DNA of 64,000 bases, taken from positions 1,823,501-1,887,500 of the forward strand of contig NZ_CP090983.1 of NCBI RefSeq assembly GCF_021513155.1, written 5' to 3'. Position 1 is the stretch's first letter. Every line of letters begins with the position of its first letter. The DNA comes from Jeotgalibaca sp. MA1X17-3 (lineage in GTDB: Bacteria; Bacillota; Bacilli; Lactobacillales; Aerococcaceae). Made by a program: the position numbers and the translations under genes. The notes under the pieces were generated by a model. It made no database searches. It was not told the DNA's origin and worked only from the letters and a program-made list of their open reading frames with translations. Below are positions 8,483 to 16,833 of this stretch, piece after piece.

Positions 8483-8884
8483 TTAATAGAAATTTGCTAA
8501 TTCTTGAGCTCTTTGAAGTTCAATCGCTCGTACTTCTCTTGGCAAGAATCTACGAATTTCATCTTCATTATAACCAACTTGCAATCTCTTCTCATCAAGG
8601 ATGATTGGACGACGTAAAAGTCCTGGATTCTCTTGGATTAGTTTGAATAATGTATTCAAAGGCAAATCATCGAGATCCACATTCATTTGTTGAAATGCTT
8701 TTGAACGAGTCGAAATGATTTCTTCAGTTCCTTCTTCAGTCATTTTTAAGATTCCTTTAATTTCTACCTCGGTTAAAGGTTCAGAAAAAATGTTGCGCTC
8801 TGAATAAGATATATCGTTTTCTTCTAGCCATGCGCGAGCTTTACGGCAAGAAGTACAGCTTGGTGAAGTATATAGAGTTACCAT
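8483..8884 (-). CDS. spxA: Transcriptional regulator Spx (ArsC-fold)
   Basis: Spx is a global thiol-stress regulator that binds the alpha subunit C-terminal domain of RNA polymerase. The redox switch CTSC lies at residues 10-13 (MVTLYTSPSCTSCRKAR), and the later motif RRPIILDEKRLQVGYNEDEIR is typical of the family. The start at 8884 gives 133 residues and follows AAAGGGGAG; an upstream in-frame start would add a non-conserved stretch. Its level is set by SpxH and ClpXP, encoded nearby. Confidence 0.95.
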   Translation of the reverse strand: MVTLYTSPSCTSCRKARAWLEENDISYSERNIFSEPLTEVEIKGILKMTEEGTEEIISTRSKAFQQMNVDLDDLPLNTLFKLIQENPGLLRRPIILDEKRLQVGYNEDEIRRFLPREVRAIELQRAQELANFY

Positions 8885-9274
8885 ACTGGATCTCCCCTTT
8901 CCTATAAGCAATGTACTTATCTTTATAGCTTTCATTATCTATATATTGAATTATACCTTACTTTGTGAAATAAAGCCACCCTTTTTTTAAAGTTATTTCG
9001 ATTTATGTACATATATCGTTCAAAGTTTCATATGTTTTTTTGTTGAAAAATAAACGAAAGTGTTGATTCAATAGTATTGTTCATACTTTTCATTCTTTTT
9101 AAATTTTTATAGTTAGTAATAATTACAATCTAAAGGAGTCTCATTTGTAATATTTGTTATAAGTTTTTAATCTTGTAACATTGTTTTCACTTCACAATCT
9201 ATTGTTAAAAACGGTGTATTCCCTTGCTCAAATAAGCTATAATAAGAAAGTAATGAACAGGAGAGTGATTTAGA
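8885..9274. other. Gene-free stretch between divergent spxA and trpS
   Basis: A 390-base AT-rich interval holds the promoters of spxA (leftward) and trpS (rightward). A TATAAT box at 9238-9243 lies suitably upstream of trpS, but only a weak -35 (TGTATT) is seen 17 bases before it. A GTTTTTAA/TTAAAAAC inverted repeat lies near 9160-9210. There is no T-box sequence, so trpS does not seem to be tRNA-controlled here. AAAGGAG near 9134 has no usable open frame behind it. Confidence 0.5.
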
Positions 9275-10267
9275 GTGAAGAAAAAAGTTTTTTCAGGTGT
9301 TCAACCTAGTGGAATACCTACAATTGGGAATTATATAGGTGCGATGAAACATTTCGTTGCTTTACAAAACGAATATGATTGTACTTATTGTATTGTGGAT
9401 CAACATGCAATTACGGTTCCTCAAGATCCAAAGATACTAAACGAAAGAACCAGAGGCCTAGCAGCCCTTTACCTAGCTTTTGGTATTGATCCAGTTAAAT
9501 CTATTATATTTATCCAATCAGAGGTGCCTGCACACGCACAAGCGGCTTGGATCGTTCAGTGCAATACGTATATAGGCGAATTGGAACGGATGACCCAGTT
9601 CAAAGATAAAGCTGGCAAGCAAGAATCAGTATCAGCTGCCTTACTGACGTACCCACCTCTGATGGTTGCTGATATTATTTTGTACAATACAAATATTGTC
9701 CCCGTTGGTGAAGATCAGAAGCAACATATGGAATTAACTAGAAACTTTGTTCAACGATTCAATAACAAATATGGTGCAGGAGAAGATTTACTTGTTCTTC
9801 CAGAACCTTTTATTCAAAAAGAAGGTAGCCGAATCATGAGTCTACAAGAACCTACTAGTAAAATGAGTAAATCTGACACTAATAAAAAAGGCTATATTTC
9901 TATTTTGGACGAACCTAAAGTAATTATGAAAAAAATAAAGAGTGCAGTTACTGACTCTAGTGGTATCATTGAATACGACAAAGAAAACAAACCTGGTATT
10001 TCAAATCTTTTAACTATTTTCTCAGCTTTCAGTGGAAAAACCATAAAAGAATTGGAAGCAGAATTTGCAGATAGTGGGTACGGAAATTTTAAAGAACAAC
10101 TAGCAAATGCTGTTATTTCAGAACTAGAACCCATTCAAAATAAATATTATGAGTTGCTTGAATCAGAAGAACTAGATATTATTTTGACAGAAGGTGCAAA
10201 CCGCGCTTCTGCTATTGCAAACACAACGTTATCTAAAATGGAACAAGCAATTGGATTAGGAAGATAA
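9275..10267 (+). CDS. trpS: Tryptophan-tRNA ligase
   Basis: This 330-residue class Ic aminoacyl-tRNA synthetase charges tRNA-Trp. The HIGH-equivalent motif is in PSGIPTIGNYIG (11-22), the tryptophan pocket in VADIILYNTNIVPVGEDQKQH, and the KMSKS loop lies at 196-200. The start is GTG at 9275 behind AGGAG. It is a single-gene unit ending at a long AT-rich hairpin. Many Firmicutes control trpS by a T-box, but none is visible here. Confidence 0.97.
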   Translation: MKKKVFSGVQPSGIPTIGNYIGAMKHFVALQNEYDCTYCIVDQHAITVPQDPKILNERTRGLAALYLAFGIDPVKSIIFIQSEVPAHAQAAWIVQCNTYIGELERMTQFKDKAGKQESVSAALLTYPPLMVADIILYNTNIVPVGEDQKQHMELTRNFVQRFNNKYGAGEDLLVLPEPFIQKEGSRIMSLQEPTSKMSKSDTNKKGYISILDEPKVIMKKIKSAVTDSSGIIEYDKENKPGISNLLTIFSAFSGKTIKELEAEFADSGYGNFKEQLANAVISELEPIQNKYYELLESEELDIILTEGANRASAIANTTLSKMEQAIGLGR

Positions 10268-10276
10268 AAAGATTCA

Positions 10277-10333
10277 CTGAAAAATAGGCTTTAACAGAAG
10301 ACAAGCCATCTTTTTGATTTCCTATTTTTTCAG
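10277..10333 (+). terminator. Possible terminator of trpS
   Basis: CTGAAAAATAGG pairs with CCTATTTTTTCAG across a loop of about 30 bases, shortly after the trpS stop codon. The wide loop makes it less certain than others in the window. Confidence 0.45.
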
Positions 10334-10369
10334 ATTGAACACACAATCATAATGAGGTGGCTTATAAAA

Positions 10370-11278
10370 ATGAATTATCTATGGTTAACGATTAAAGGCA
10401 TGTTAATTGGTATTGCTAATATTATCCCCGGAGTCAGTGGAGGTACAATGGCTATATCGTTAGGTGTCTACGACGATTTAATTTTCTCCATCGCCAATCT
10501 ATTAAAAGATTGGAAAAACAGTTTACGAATTCTTGCTCCCATTATCATAGGGCTCGCAGGAGGAATTGTCGCTTTTTCTTACTTAATTGAACTATTACTT
10601 AGCCAGTATACACTTCCAACTGCATTAGCGTTTATTGGATTAATATTGGGAGGAATTCCAATATTATGGTCTTCTCTAAAAGAATCACTTCGAACTAAAC
10701 AGACTACTTTGTCTTTCAAACACCTTCTTGTATTTTTAGTTTCCTTTGCATTAGTTGCAGGAATGGCATTGATTCAAGAAAGTGATGCAAGTCTTTCTTC
10801 TTTCGACTTTACTTTTAGTAATGTTATCCTTCTCTTCTTTATCGGAGTGATTGCTTCTGCAACAATGGTTATTCCTGGAGTAAGTGGTTCATTGGTTTTG
10901 ATGGTGTTAGGATTCTACTACAACATCCTTAACACGGTAACAGATTTTGCAAATGCACTTCGTACCTTAGATTTTAACGGGTTATTGTATGGGGTTGGAC
11001 TGCTCCTTCCATTTGGAATTGGAATTCTGTTAGGAATCTTTTTCATCAGTAAATTAGTCAGCTATTTATTTAAAAATCTTCCCGTAATGACTTATAGTGC
11101 TATTTTAGGATTAGTATTAGCTTCTCCGTTGGCTATTTTAATCAATACCAATGCCCTCAATCGTCTAGAAGAACCAAACGGGGGAATCTTTATCATCATC
11201 GGTATTGTATTGCTAATTGGCTTTGCGTACGTAACATACGTATTAGGTAAAACAGATGAGCCTAAAAAAATTAAATAA
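10370..11278 (+). CDS. DUF368 membrane protein (PopT-type polyprenyl-phosphate transporter)
   Basis: The 302-residue polytopic membrane protein belongs to DUF368. It has the duplicated family signature IANIIPGVSGGTMAISLGVY near 18 and SATMVIPGVSGSLVLMVLG near 172, and about eight hydrophobic helices. DUF368 members have been shown in Bacilli and other bacteria to recycle undecaprenyl phosphate back across the membrane, and I infer the same role. The start at 10370 follows GAGGTGG by nine bases; an ATG at 10352 overlaps that ribosome site. The gene stands alone and ends at a strong terminator. Confidence 0.85.
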   Translation: MNYLWLTIKGMLIGIANIIPGVSGGTMAISLGVYDDLIFSIANLLKDWKNSLRILAPIIIGLAGGIVAFSYLIELLLSQYTLPTALAFIGLILGGIPILWSSLKESLRTKQTTLSFKHLLVFLVSFALVAGMALIQESDASLSSFDFTFSNVILLFFIGVIASATMVIPGVSGSLVLMVLGFYYNILNTVTDFANALRTLDFNGLLYGVGLLLPFGIGILLGIFFISKLVSYLFKNLPVMTYSAILGLVLASPLAILINTNALNRLEEPNGGIFIIIGIVLLIGFAYVTYVLGKTDEPKKIK

Positions 11279-11281
11279 AAC

Positions 11282-11326
11282 AAAAAAGTTTCAGAAACAA
11301 ATAAAATTGTTTCTGAAACTTTTTTA
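11282..11326. terminator. Bidirectional terminator after the DUF368 gene
   Basis: AAGTTTCAGAAACAA pairs perfectly with TTGTTTCTGAAACTT and is flanked by an A run and a T run, so it serves both converging genes. Confidence 0.9.
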
Positions 11327-11338
11327 TTTTGAACTTTT

Positions 11339-11884
11339 TTAAAAAAATTCGTTATATAATTTTTGATAGATGGTTTCAGCTTCATGATCAAATACTACAA
11401 AATAAACTTTTTCAATATCTTGAAAAGATGCTAATGAAAGCTGCTCAACTACCGTATGAAAAGCAATCGTTGCAGCCTCTTTTATTGGATAACCATATAT
11501 TCCTGTACTAATAGAAGGAAAAGCAATGGTTTTTACTTTTTTCTTTATCGCTTCGTTCATGGAGTTTTGATAACAACTCTTCAAAAATTCCGGTTCTTGA
11601 TGACTTCCATCTTTGTAAATTGGACCTACCGTATGGATAACATACTTGGTATCTAGACGATATCCCTTTGTTGTCTTCGCCTCACCCGTATTTGCACCGC
11701 CAAGTTTTTTGGTTGCTTCTAATAACTGAGGTCCGGCAGCACGATGGATCGCTCCATCTACACCACCCCCACCTAATAAACTTTTATTTGCAGCATTTAC
11801 AATCGCATCTACATGCAGTTGGGTGATATCCCCCCGCACAATCTCTATTCGATTTGCTATTTCTTCCACTTGAAAGGGTTCCAT
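11339..11884 (-). CDS. Macrodomain protein (O-acetyl-ADP-ribose deacetylase type)
   Basis: The 181-residue protein is a single MacroD/YmdB-type macrodomain, a family that hydrolyses O-acetyl-ADP-ribose or removes mono-ADP-ribose from proteins. The ligand-binding blocks are intact: GDITQLHVDAIVNAANKSLLGGGGVDGAIHRAAG near 19-51, TKGYRLDTKYVIHTVGP near 73-89, and FPSISTGIYGYPIKEAA near 121. It lies 29 bases downstream of lplA in the same direction, so the two are probably co-transcribed; the pairing recalls lipoate-linked ADP-ribosylation operons, though no sirtuin or GcvH is nearby. Confidence 0.9.
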   Translation of the reverse strand: MEPFQVEEIANRIEIVRGDITQLHVDAIVNAANKSLLGGGGVDGAIHRAAGPQLLEATKKLGGANTGEAKTTKGYRLDTKYVIHTVGPIYKDGSHQEPEFLKSCYQNSMNEAIKKKVKTIAFPSISTGIYGYPIKEAATIAFHTVVEQLSLASFQDIEKVYFVVFDHEAETIYQKLYNEFF

Positions 11885-11913
11885 TTTCTAGTTATTTTCC
11901 TTTCCTTTTTATA

Positions 11914-12921
11914 TTAAAACAAGGAATCAACAATTTCTTCAGCTGTTACATTTCCAAAATATTTTTTCAAGTCAAGGTTACTTAGAACAGCCTTTACATC
12001 TTCTTTCGTATATTTCGCTCCAATAAGAGCCTCTTCCACGTCAGCAATTTCTCCTAGTCCAAAAAAATCTCCATAAATTTTAGAGTGGGAAATTTTACCT
12101 TTAGAAATATTAAAATGAAAATCAATACTTCCGATTGCGAATCGTTTTAACGTTTCGATTTCAAATTTGGGTGATTTTCCGTAGTTCCAATCCCAATTAT
12201 TAAAATATTCTTCACGAATTTCGTATACTCGTTTCCAATCTTCCTCTGTTAACTTATATTCCTTCACATCTTCTCGTTTTTCTACTTCAAAGATGTGTAG
12301 CAACATCAAATCACGGAACTCTTCTGTAGATAAATCTTTATATTGCTCATCTAAGAACGGTTTGATATTCGTTACACGGCTCCGAATGGATTTTATTCCT
12401 TTAGATTCAATTTTGTCCTTTCTTGGCTTCAATGCATTTGTAATAGCATCCAAATCGGAATCAAATAAGATCGTTCCATGAGCAGTCATCCGTCCATTAG
12501 TAGAATACATGGCGTTACCAGAGAATTTCTTCTCCCCAATGGTTAAATCGTTCCGTCCTTTGAGAGCCGCATCTTTAACACCAACACTATGTAAAAACCC
12601 GATAACTGGCTCAGTAAATTTAGCAAAATCTCGGAATGAGTTGCCATCGTCTTCTGTAATAAAGCAGAATGAGAAGTTCCCATGATCATGATAAACGGCT
12701 CCTCCACCTGACATACGTCGAACAATATGAATGCCATTTTCTTCTACATATTTCTGGTTAATTTCAGCAATCGTATTTTGATTTCTACCGATAATGATAG
12801 ATGGCTCATTAATATAAAAAAGTAAAATAGGTTCATCCATTGCTTTCTCTTTCAATAAATAAGTTTCTAAAGCAATATTTACACTTGGATCAAATTGATT
12901 TTGGTTGTCTACGAAATACAT
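11914..12921 (-). CDS. lplA: Lipoate-protein ligase A
   Basis: This 335-residue enzyme activates free lipoate with ATP and attaches it to the lysine of lipoyl domains in 2-oxoacid dehydrogenases and GcvH. The catalytic domain shows IIIGRNQNTIAEIN near 46, VRRMSGGGAVYHDHGNFSF near 73-91 (RRxSGGGAVYHD signature) and the lysine region EKKFSGNAM near 128. The accessory C-terminal domain (SKGKISHSKIYGDFFG) is present. It follows the MBL hydrolase gene by 31 bases, the yhfI-lplJ order known in Bacillus and Listeria. Confidence 0.95.
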   Translation of the reverse strand: MYFVDNQNQFDPSVNIALETYLLKEKAMDEPILLFYINEPSIIIGRNQNTIAEINQKYVEENGIHIVRRMSGGGAVYHDHGNFSFCFITEDDGNSFRDFAKFTEPVIGFLHSVGVKDAALKGRNDLTIGEKKFSGNAMYSTNGRMTAHGTILFDSDLDAITNALKPRKDKIESKGIKSIRSRVTNIKPFLDEQYKDLSTEEFRDLMLLHIFEVEKREDVKEYKLTEEDWKRVYEIREEYFNNWDWNYGKSPKFEIETLKRFAIGSIDFHFNISKGKISHSKIYGDFFGLGEIADVEEALIGAKYTKEDVKAVLSNLDLKKYFGNVTAEEIVDSLF

Positions 12922-12952
12922 TTTATCGACTCCGATCTTTTCTATACATTTT

Positions 12953-13693
12953 TTATATGCTTATTTTTTTACCTTGCACTGCTAATGACACAGGTACAGG
13001 CCCTGCTGCGGCTTGTGTTTCTTTCAAAAGTTTCTGCCAATCTCCTTCTGGTGGAAGGTGAGTCAAGACTACTTCTTTTACATTTGCCGACTGTGCAAGC
13101 GTACCAACTTCCTTAGAAGTCATATGAATAGGTGGATGTTCTCCTTCTTGAAAGAAATTTGTATCTGCTAATAGTAATTCAGCATTTTTTGAAAAAGGAA
13201 TAAATTCTTCCATATAACCAGAATCTGCTGTGAAAACCAGCTTCTTATTTGTTTTTATTTCAGTAATTTGTAAAGCAAAGCATGGGACCGGGTGAATGGT
13301 TCTCAAAAATTCAATATGAAAAGGCCCAATTTCTATTTTTTCTTTTCCACTATAATTCACACCCTTTGTAACTTCAGGATGTGTGCGTAATTTGTGTAAC
13401 TCAGATTCTGCATGCCCATAAATCGGCAACACACTTTTTTCTTTTTTATCAAACCGTTCTTTTAAAAGAAAAACATGTTGTAAAACACCTAAATCTGCAA
13501 TATGGTCCGGATGATAGTGAGTGAGAATAACGGCATCAATGTCTAAAGGATCCATTTGTTGTTCCAAAGCAAGTACTGCATTGCTTCCCACATCAATCAA
13601 TAAGTGAAAATGATCCGATTCTAATACGTAAGAACTTGTACCAATCCCTTTACTTGGATATCCTCCCATAAAACCTAAAATAGTTAATTCCAT
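12953..13693 (-). CDS. MBL-fold metallohydrolase (YhfI-like)
   Basis: A 246-residue metallo-beta-lactamase fold protein with the metal motif HYHPDHIADL near 59-68, a downstream ligand in FTADSGYME and the terminal VVLTHLPPEGDW. It resembles RNase Z and cyclic-nucleotide phosphodiesterase relatives but lacks the tRNA-binding exosite. The substrate is unknown. It forms an operon with lplA, as in other Bacilli, which hints at a link that the sequence does not explain. Confidence 0.85.
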   Translation of the reverse strand: MELTILGFMGGYPSKGIGTSSYVLESDHFHLLIDVGSNAVLALEQQMDPLDIDAVILTHYHPDHIADLGVLQHVFLLKERFDKKEKSVLPIYGHAESELHKLRTHPEVTKGVNYSGKEKIEIGPFHIEFLRTIHPVPCFALQITEIKTNKKLVFTADSGYMEEFIPFSKNAELLLADTNFFQEGEHPPIHMTSKEVGTLAQSANVKEVVLTHLPPEGDWQKLLKETQAAAGPVPVSLAVQGKKISI

Positions 13694-13765
13694 CTTCCTA
13701 CTCTCCTTTCCTTTATATTTGTTGTTAGAATTATTATAACATCTTCTGACAAGAAGCTCCTCCCC

Positions 13766-13811
13766 AAAAAAATAACTCTCTAGATTTCTAAAAGAAGAAA
13801 TCTAGAGAGTT
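13766..13811 (-). terminator. Terminator of the cgoX-like gene
   Basis: AACTCTCTAGATTTCT pairs with AGAAATCTAGAGAGTT, with a T run on the minus-strand side, seven bases after the cgoX stop codon. Confidence 0.9.
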
Positions 13812-13817
13812 GTTTTA

Positions 13818-15268
13818 TTACATCTTTGTTGAAGTGGACTGGAGTAAGGGACTATTCGTTCGTTCTCTCATGTAGGTAATGGCTGCTTGAGCTAACTCTT
13901 TTCCTTCTGCAATTGCATTAGGTAAGCCATACCCTCTCAGTCCATTCCCACCTACAAAAATTCCACGTTGTCTAAAAAAGTTATCTAATCGATATGTATT
14001 TCCCTCCAGAACCTGCCGATCTTCTGGTAGTAAATGTGGTATCGCATGCTGCCAACGAAAGACCCGTGCAAAATGATAACTTCCTTCTAATCCCATAATT
14101 TGAGTCAATTCTTTTTCAATAATAGAAAGAATTGTTTCATCATCTAATTGTATCAACGTCTCCTCTTGACGACGACCAAATTCAACTAACAAATAATCAT
14201 ACTCAGAATCTTTAAAAGAAGACCATTTCCGATTTAGTATAGTAGTCTTCGTAATATGAAATGAACTTCTTTTAGGAATTACAAAACCATACCCCTTTGG
14301 AAATTTAGTAATCGTTCCTTTTTAAATTGAAAAAGAATCGTACACATACTGGAAACAATTGGTTTGGGAATGAGTTCTGATTCTTTCCATCTCTTATCTA
14401 GAATTTGATGGGATTCTGTCAATGGAATAGACGAAATAACACTTCCTACTCGAATTTCTTCTGTTTCATTAACTTTTAAGAGTACAAGACCTTGATCCAA
14501 CATTTCCATTCCCGTTACTTGCTTTCCAGTCTCTATATACGCTTCTGTTTGTTGTTTTAAACGATCTACAAAAACTCTCATCCCATTCAATAAGTTAAAT
14601 TCGTTTCCAGGCTTATCTTTGTAGGGTTCAATTTTTTCTTTTATATTATTTAGTGGTTCATCTGAATATTCAAATAAATCAATTAAGTTTGGGTCAAAAA
14701 AATTAGGTGGACATAACTCCATAGACCCATATATATTCTCTGGATAATGTGGATAGGCAATAAAGGTGGCTGCCTCTTTACAAAGACGATACTCTAAAAA
14801 TTGACTAGTTGAAATAGAATATGTTTCACTCTTTTTTTGTTTATGAAAAGATCCATTGATGATCACTTTTAATTTATCATGTAAGGTTAATCCACGATCA
14901 TGTAAAAAACCTGTTCTACGAATCGGAACTCCATGATAGGTTGGTTTTTCATTATAAATAAAATCGTGTCCATTATATCGATCAGATTTTCCGCTGATGC
15001 TGTATTGAATTTCTGCAGATAATCCTAGTTCCTCTAAAAAAGGACGAATATCTTCTCTACGAATATCAAAACTGGCTGCTCCAACATCAATCGAATGACC
15101 TTCCATTTCAATAGTTTTCACCATACCGCCTATTTTATTACGTCTTTCTAAAAGAATAAAATTAAAAGGTAATTTTTCTTTTTGGATCGCCTTGTTGATT
15201 TCATAAGCGGCTGTTAATCCACTGATGCCACCTCCGATAACAGCAATTCTATTTTTAGCTCGTTCCAT
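13818..15268 (-). pseudogene. cgoX: Coproporphyrinogen/protoporphyrinogen oxidase (HemY/CgoX type), frameshifted
   Basis: The product would be a FAD enzyme of about 483 residues that oxidises coproporphyrinogen III in the Gram-positive heme pathway. The N-terminal FAD site is clear (IAVIGGGISGLTAAYEI), as is the C-terminal FIGGNGLRGYGLPNAIAEGKE-like segment (here FVGGNGLRGYGLPN). The first frame ends at 14279; the correct continuation (KFPKGYGFVIPKRSSFHIT) is in another frame, and the shift falls at the CCTTTTT tract 14317-14323. No other heme gene lies in the window. It may be a sequencing error or a decaying orphan gene. Confidence 0.85.
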
Positions 15269-15410
15269 TTAGTGACCTCATCTTTATCTGTATTTTAAAA
15301 TATTTATCCTATTTCAAATTATCATACTCTAAGTTCGATAACAATGATGTGGACAGTTTATGACAATTATTTTAAAAAAACTAAAAGAATAGTTATCTTG
15401 CTAATAAACA

Positions 15411-15443
15411 AAAAAGTCCCTTTCCTATAAGGAAAGAGACTTT
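15411..15443 (-). terminator. Terminator of the infC-rpmI-rplT operon
   Basis: AAAGTCTCTTTCC pairs with GGAAAGGGACTTT (one G-U pair) and TTTTT follows on the minus strand, just after the rplT stop codon. Confidence 0.9.
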
Positions 15444-15451
15444 AATATGAA

Positions 15452-15811
15452 TTAGTTATTTAAAGCAGCTTTTGCTTGTTCTGCAATTGCAGTAAATGCT
15501 TTAGCATCATGAACAGCTAAATCAGCTAGCATTTTGCGGTTCATTTCAATTTCAGCAAGTTTCAAACCGTGAATCAATGTGCTATAGCTCATTCCGTTTA
15601 GACGAGCAGCTGCATTAATACGAGTAATCCACAATTTGCGGAAATTACGTTTTGTCTGACGACGATCTCTGTATGCGTACATATAAGATTTCATTACTGC
15701 TTGTTTTGCTGTTTTAAATAATGTATGTTTTGAACCATAATACCCTTTAGCAAGTTTTAGTACTTTCTTGCGGCGTTGACGGGTAACTGTTCCACCTTTA
15801 ACACGTGGCAT
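15452..15811 (-). CDS. rplT: 50S ribosomal protein L20
   Basis: The 119-residue L20 binds 23S rRNA early in 50S assembly. The basic N-terminus (MPRVKGGTVTRQRRKKVLKLAKGYYG) and the globular part (FRKLWITRINAAARLNGMSYSTLIHGL) are standard. It is last in infC-rpmI-rplT. In Bacilli L20 represses its own operon by binding the infC leader, and such a leader is present upstream. Confidence 0.98.
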   Translation of the reverse strand: MPRVKGGTVTRQRRKKVLKLAKGYYGSKHTLFKTAKQAVMKSYMYAYRDRRQTKRNFRKLWITRINAAARLNGMSYSTLIHGLKLAEIEMNRKMLADLAVHDAKAFTAIAEQAKAALNN

Positions 15812-15868
15812 GGTAATTCCTCCTTATGAGAACAATTTGTTCTCTCCTGTATAATTAGTTAGTTTTTA

Positions 15869-16069
15869 TTATTTCATTTGTGACAATTGTTGGCTAATAC
15901 GTTTCATATCAGATTCATGAACCATTGATGGTTGACGTAACTGACGTCTTTGTTTCTTTGTTTTTCCGTGGAATCTATGACTTGTAAACGCGCTGAAACG
16001 TTTTAGTCCGCCGTTACCAGTTCTTTTGAAACGTTTAGCAGAGCCACGGTGTGTTTTTTGTTTTGGCAT
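15869..16069 (-). CDS. rpmI: 50S ribosomal protein L35
   Basis: A 66-residue basic protein starting MPKQKTHRGSAKRFKRTGNG, the L35 signature. It lies between infC and rplT, is co-transcribed with them and has a good ribosome site (AGGAGG). Confidence 0.98.
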   Translation of the reverse strand: MPKQKTHRGSAKRFKRTGNGGLKRFSAFTSHRFHGKTKKQRRQLRQPSMVHESDMKRISQQLSQMK

Positions 16070-16093
16070 TTCTCTTTCCTCCTAAAGTTTTCG

Positions 16094-16615
16094 TTATTTC
16101 TCTGTTTTTGGAGCGAGCATTAGGAACATACTTCTGCCGTCCATTTTTGGATATGTCTCGATTGTTGAAAGCTCCTTTAATTCGGATGCTAAACGATCAA
16201 GAACTTTACGTCCAATGTCTTTATGCGTAATTGCTCGTCCCTTAAAGCGGATAGAAGCTTTTACTTTGTCACCATTTTCCAGAAACTTCTGTGCATTACG
16301 CAGTTTAGTTTGGAAATCATGTTCATCAATGGTAGGACTCAGTCTTACTTCTTTAACGTTTACCACTTTTTGGTTTTTACGAGCTTCCCGTTCACGCTTT
16401 TGTTGGTCAAAACGGAATTTACCATAATCCATAATACGGGCAACTGGCGGATTTGCATTTGGTGATACTAATACTAAATCCAAGTTTGCCTCTTCTGCTA
16501 ATCGAAGTGCGTCAGCTTTCGATTTAACTCCTATTTGTTCACCACTGCCACCAATCACGCGAATTTCGCGTGCTCGAATACCGTCATTCACCATCATATC
16601 TTTAGCTATGGTCAT
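16094..16615 (-). CDS. infC: Translation initiation factor IF-3
   Basis: IF-3 (173 residues as given) binds 30S, prevents 50S joining and checks start-codon pairing. Both domains are visible: VNDGIRAREIRVIGGSGEQIG near 9-29 and the C-terminal VRLSPTIDEHDFQTKLRNAQKFLENGDKVKASIRFKG-type segment near 85. The start is ambiguous: ATG at 16615 lies only three bases after GGAGG, whereas the third codon, ATA at 16609, is optimally spaced. infC genes often use rare start codons for autoregulation, so ATA initiation is possible. Confidence 0.96.
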   Translation of the reverse strand: MTIAKDMMVNDGIRAREIRVIGGSGEQIGVKSKADALRLAEEANLDLVLVSPNANPPVARIMDYGKFRFDQQKREREARKNQKVVNVKEVRLSPTIDEHDFQTKLRNAQKFLENGDKVKASIRFKGRAITHKDIGRKVLDRLASELKELSTIETYPKMDGRSMFLMLAPKTEK

Positions 16616-16629
16616 TCACCTCCATAAAT

Positions 16630-16788
16630 TTTGAGAGAAAAGTGCAAAAAAATGGCGGATCCCATGACCCGCCATTACAAACACCACAATAGACTTCACT
16701 GTGGAAAACTTGTATCTATCTAGCCCAAGGACGCATTCGTCAACTTAGGCGAGAAGCGGGTGCTTCTGCTTTCATTTCTCAACTTTTA
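16630..16788 (-). ncRNA. Ribosomal protein L20 leader (infC operon attenuator)
   Basis: The infC leader contains the L20-binding-type features of Bacilli: AGCACCCGCTTCTCGCC near 16750-16766, a long-range pairing element and a terminator made of AATGGCGGGTC and GATCCGCCATT followed by T7 (16646-16677). L20 binding would favour the terminator and lower expression of infC, rpmI and rplT. Confidence 0.85.
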
Positions 16789-16789
16789 T

Positions 16790-16818
16790 AGTATACAAGG
16801 TTCCTTGCTATTTGTCAA
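16790..16818 (-). promoter_or_regulatory. Promoter of the infC operon
   Basis: TTGACA (16813-16818) and TATACT (16790-16795) are separated by exactly 17 bases, reading leftward. This is a near-perfect vegetative sigma factor promoter and sets the start of the L20 leader near 16783. Confidence 0.88.
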
Positions 16819-16833
16819 ATCATTTTTATTTTT

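Noticed and set aside
8936..9274. T-box upstream of trpS
   Set aside because: No GGTGG-ACCGCG-type sequence and no matching terminator before the start codon.
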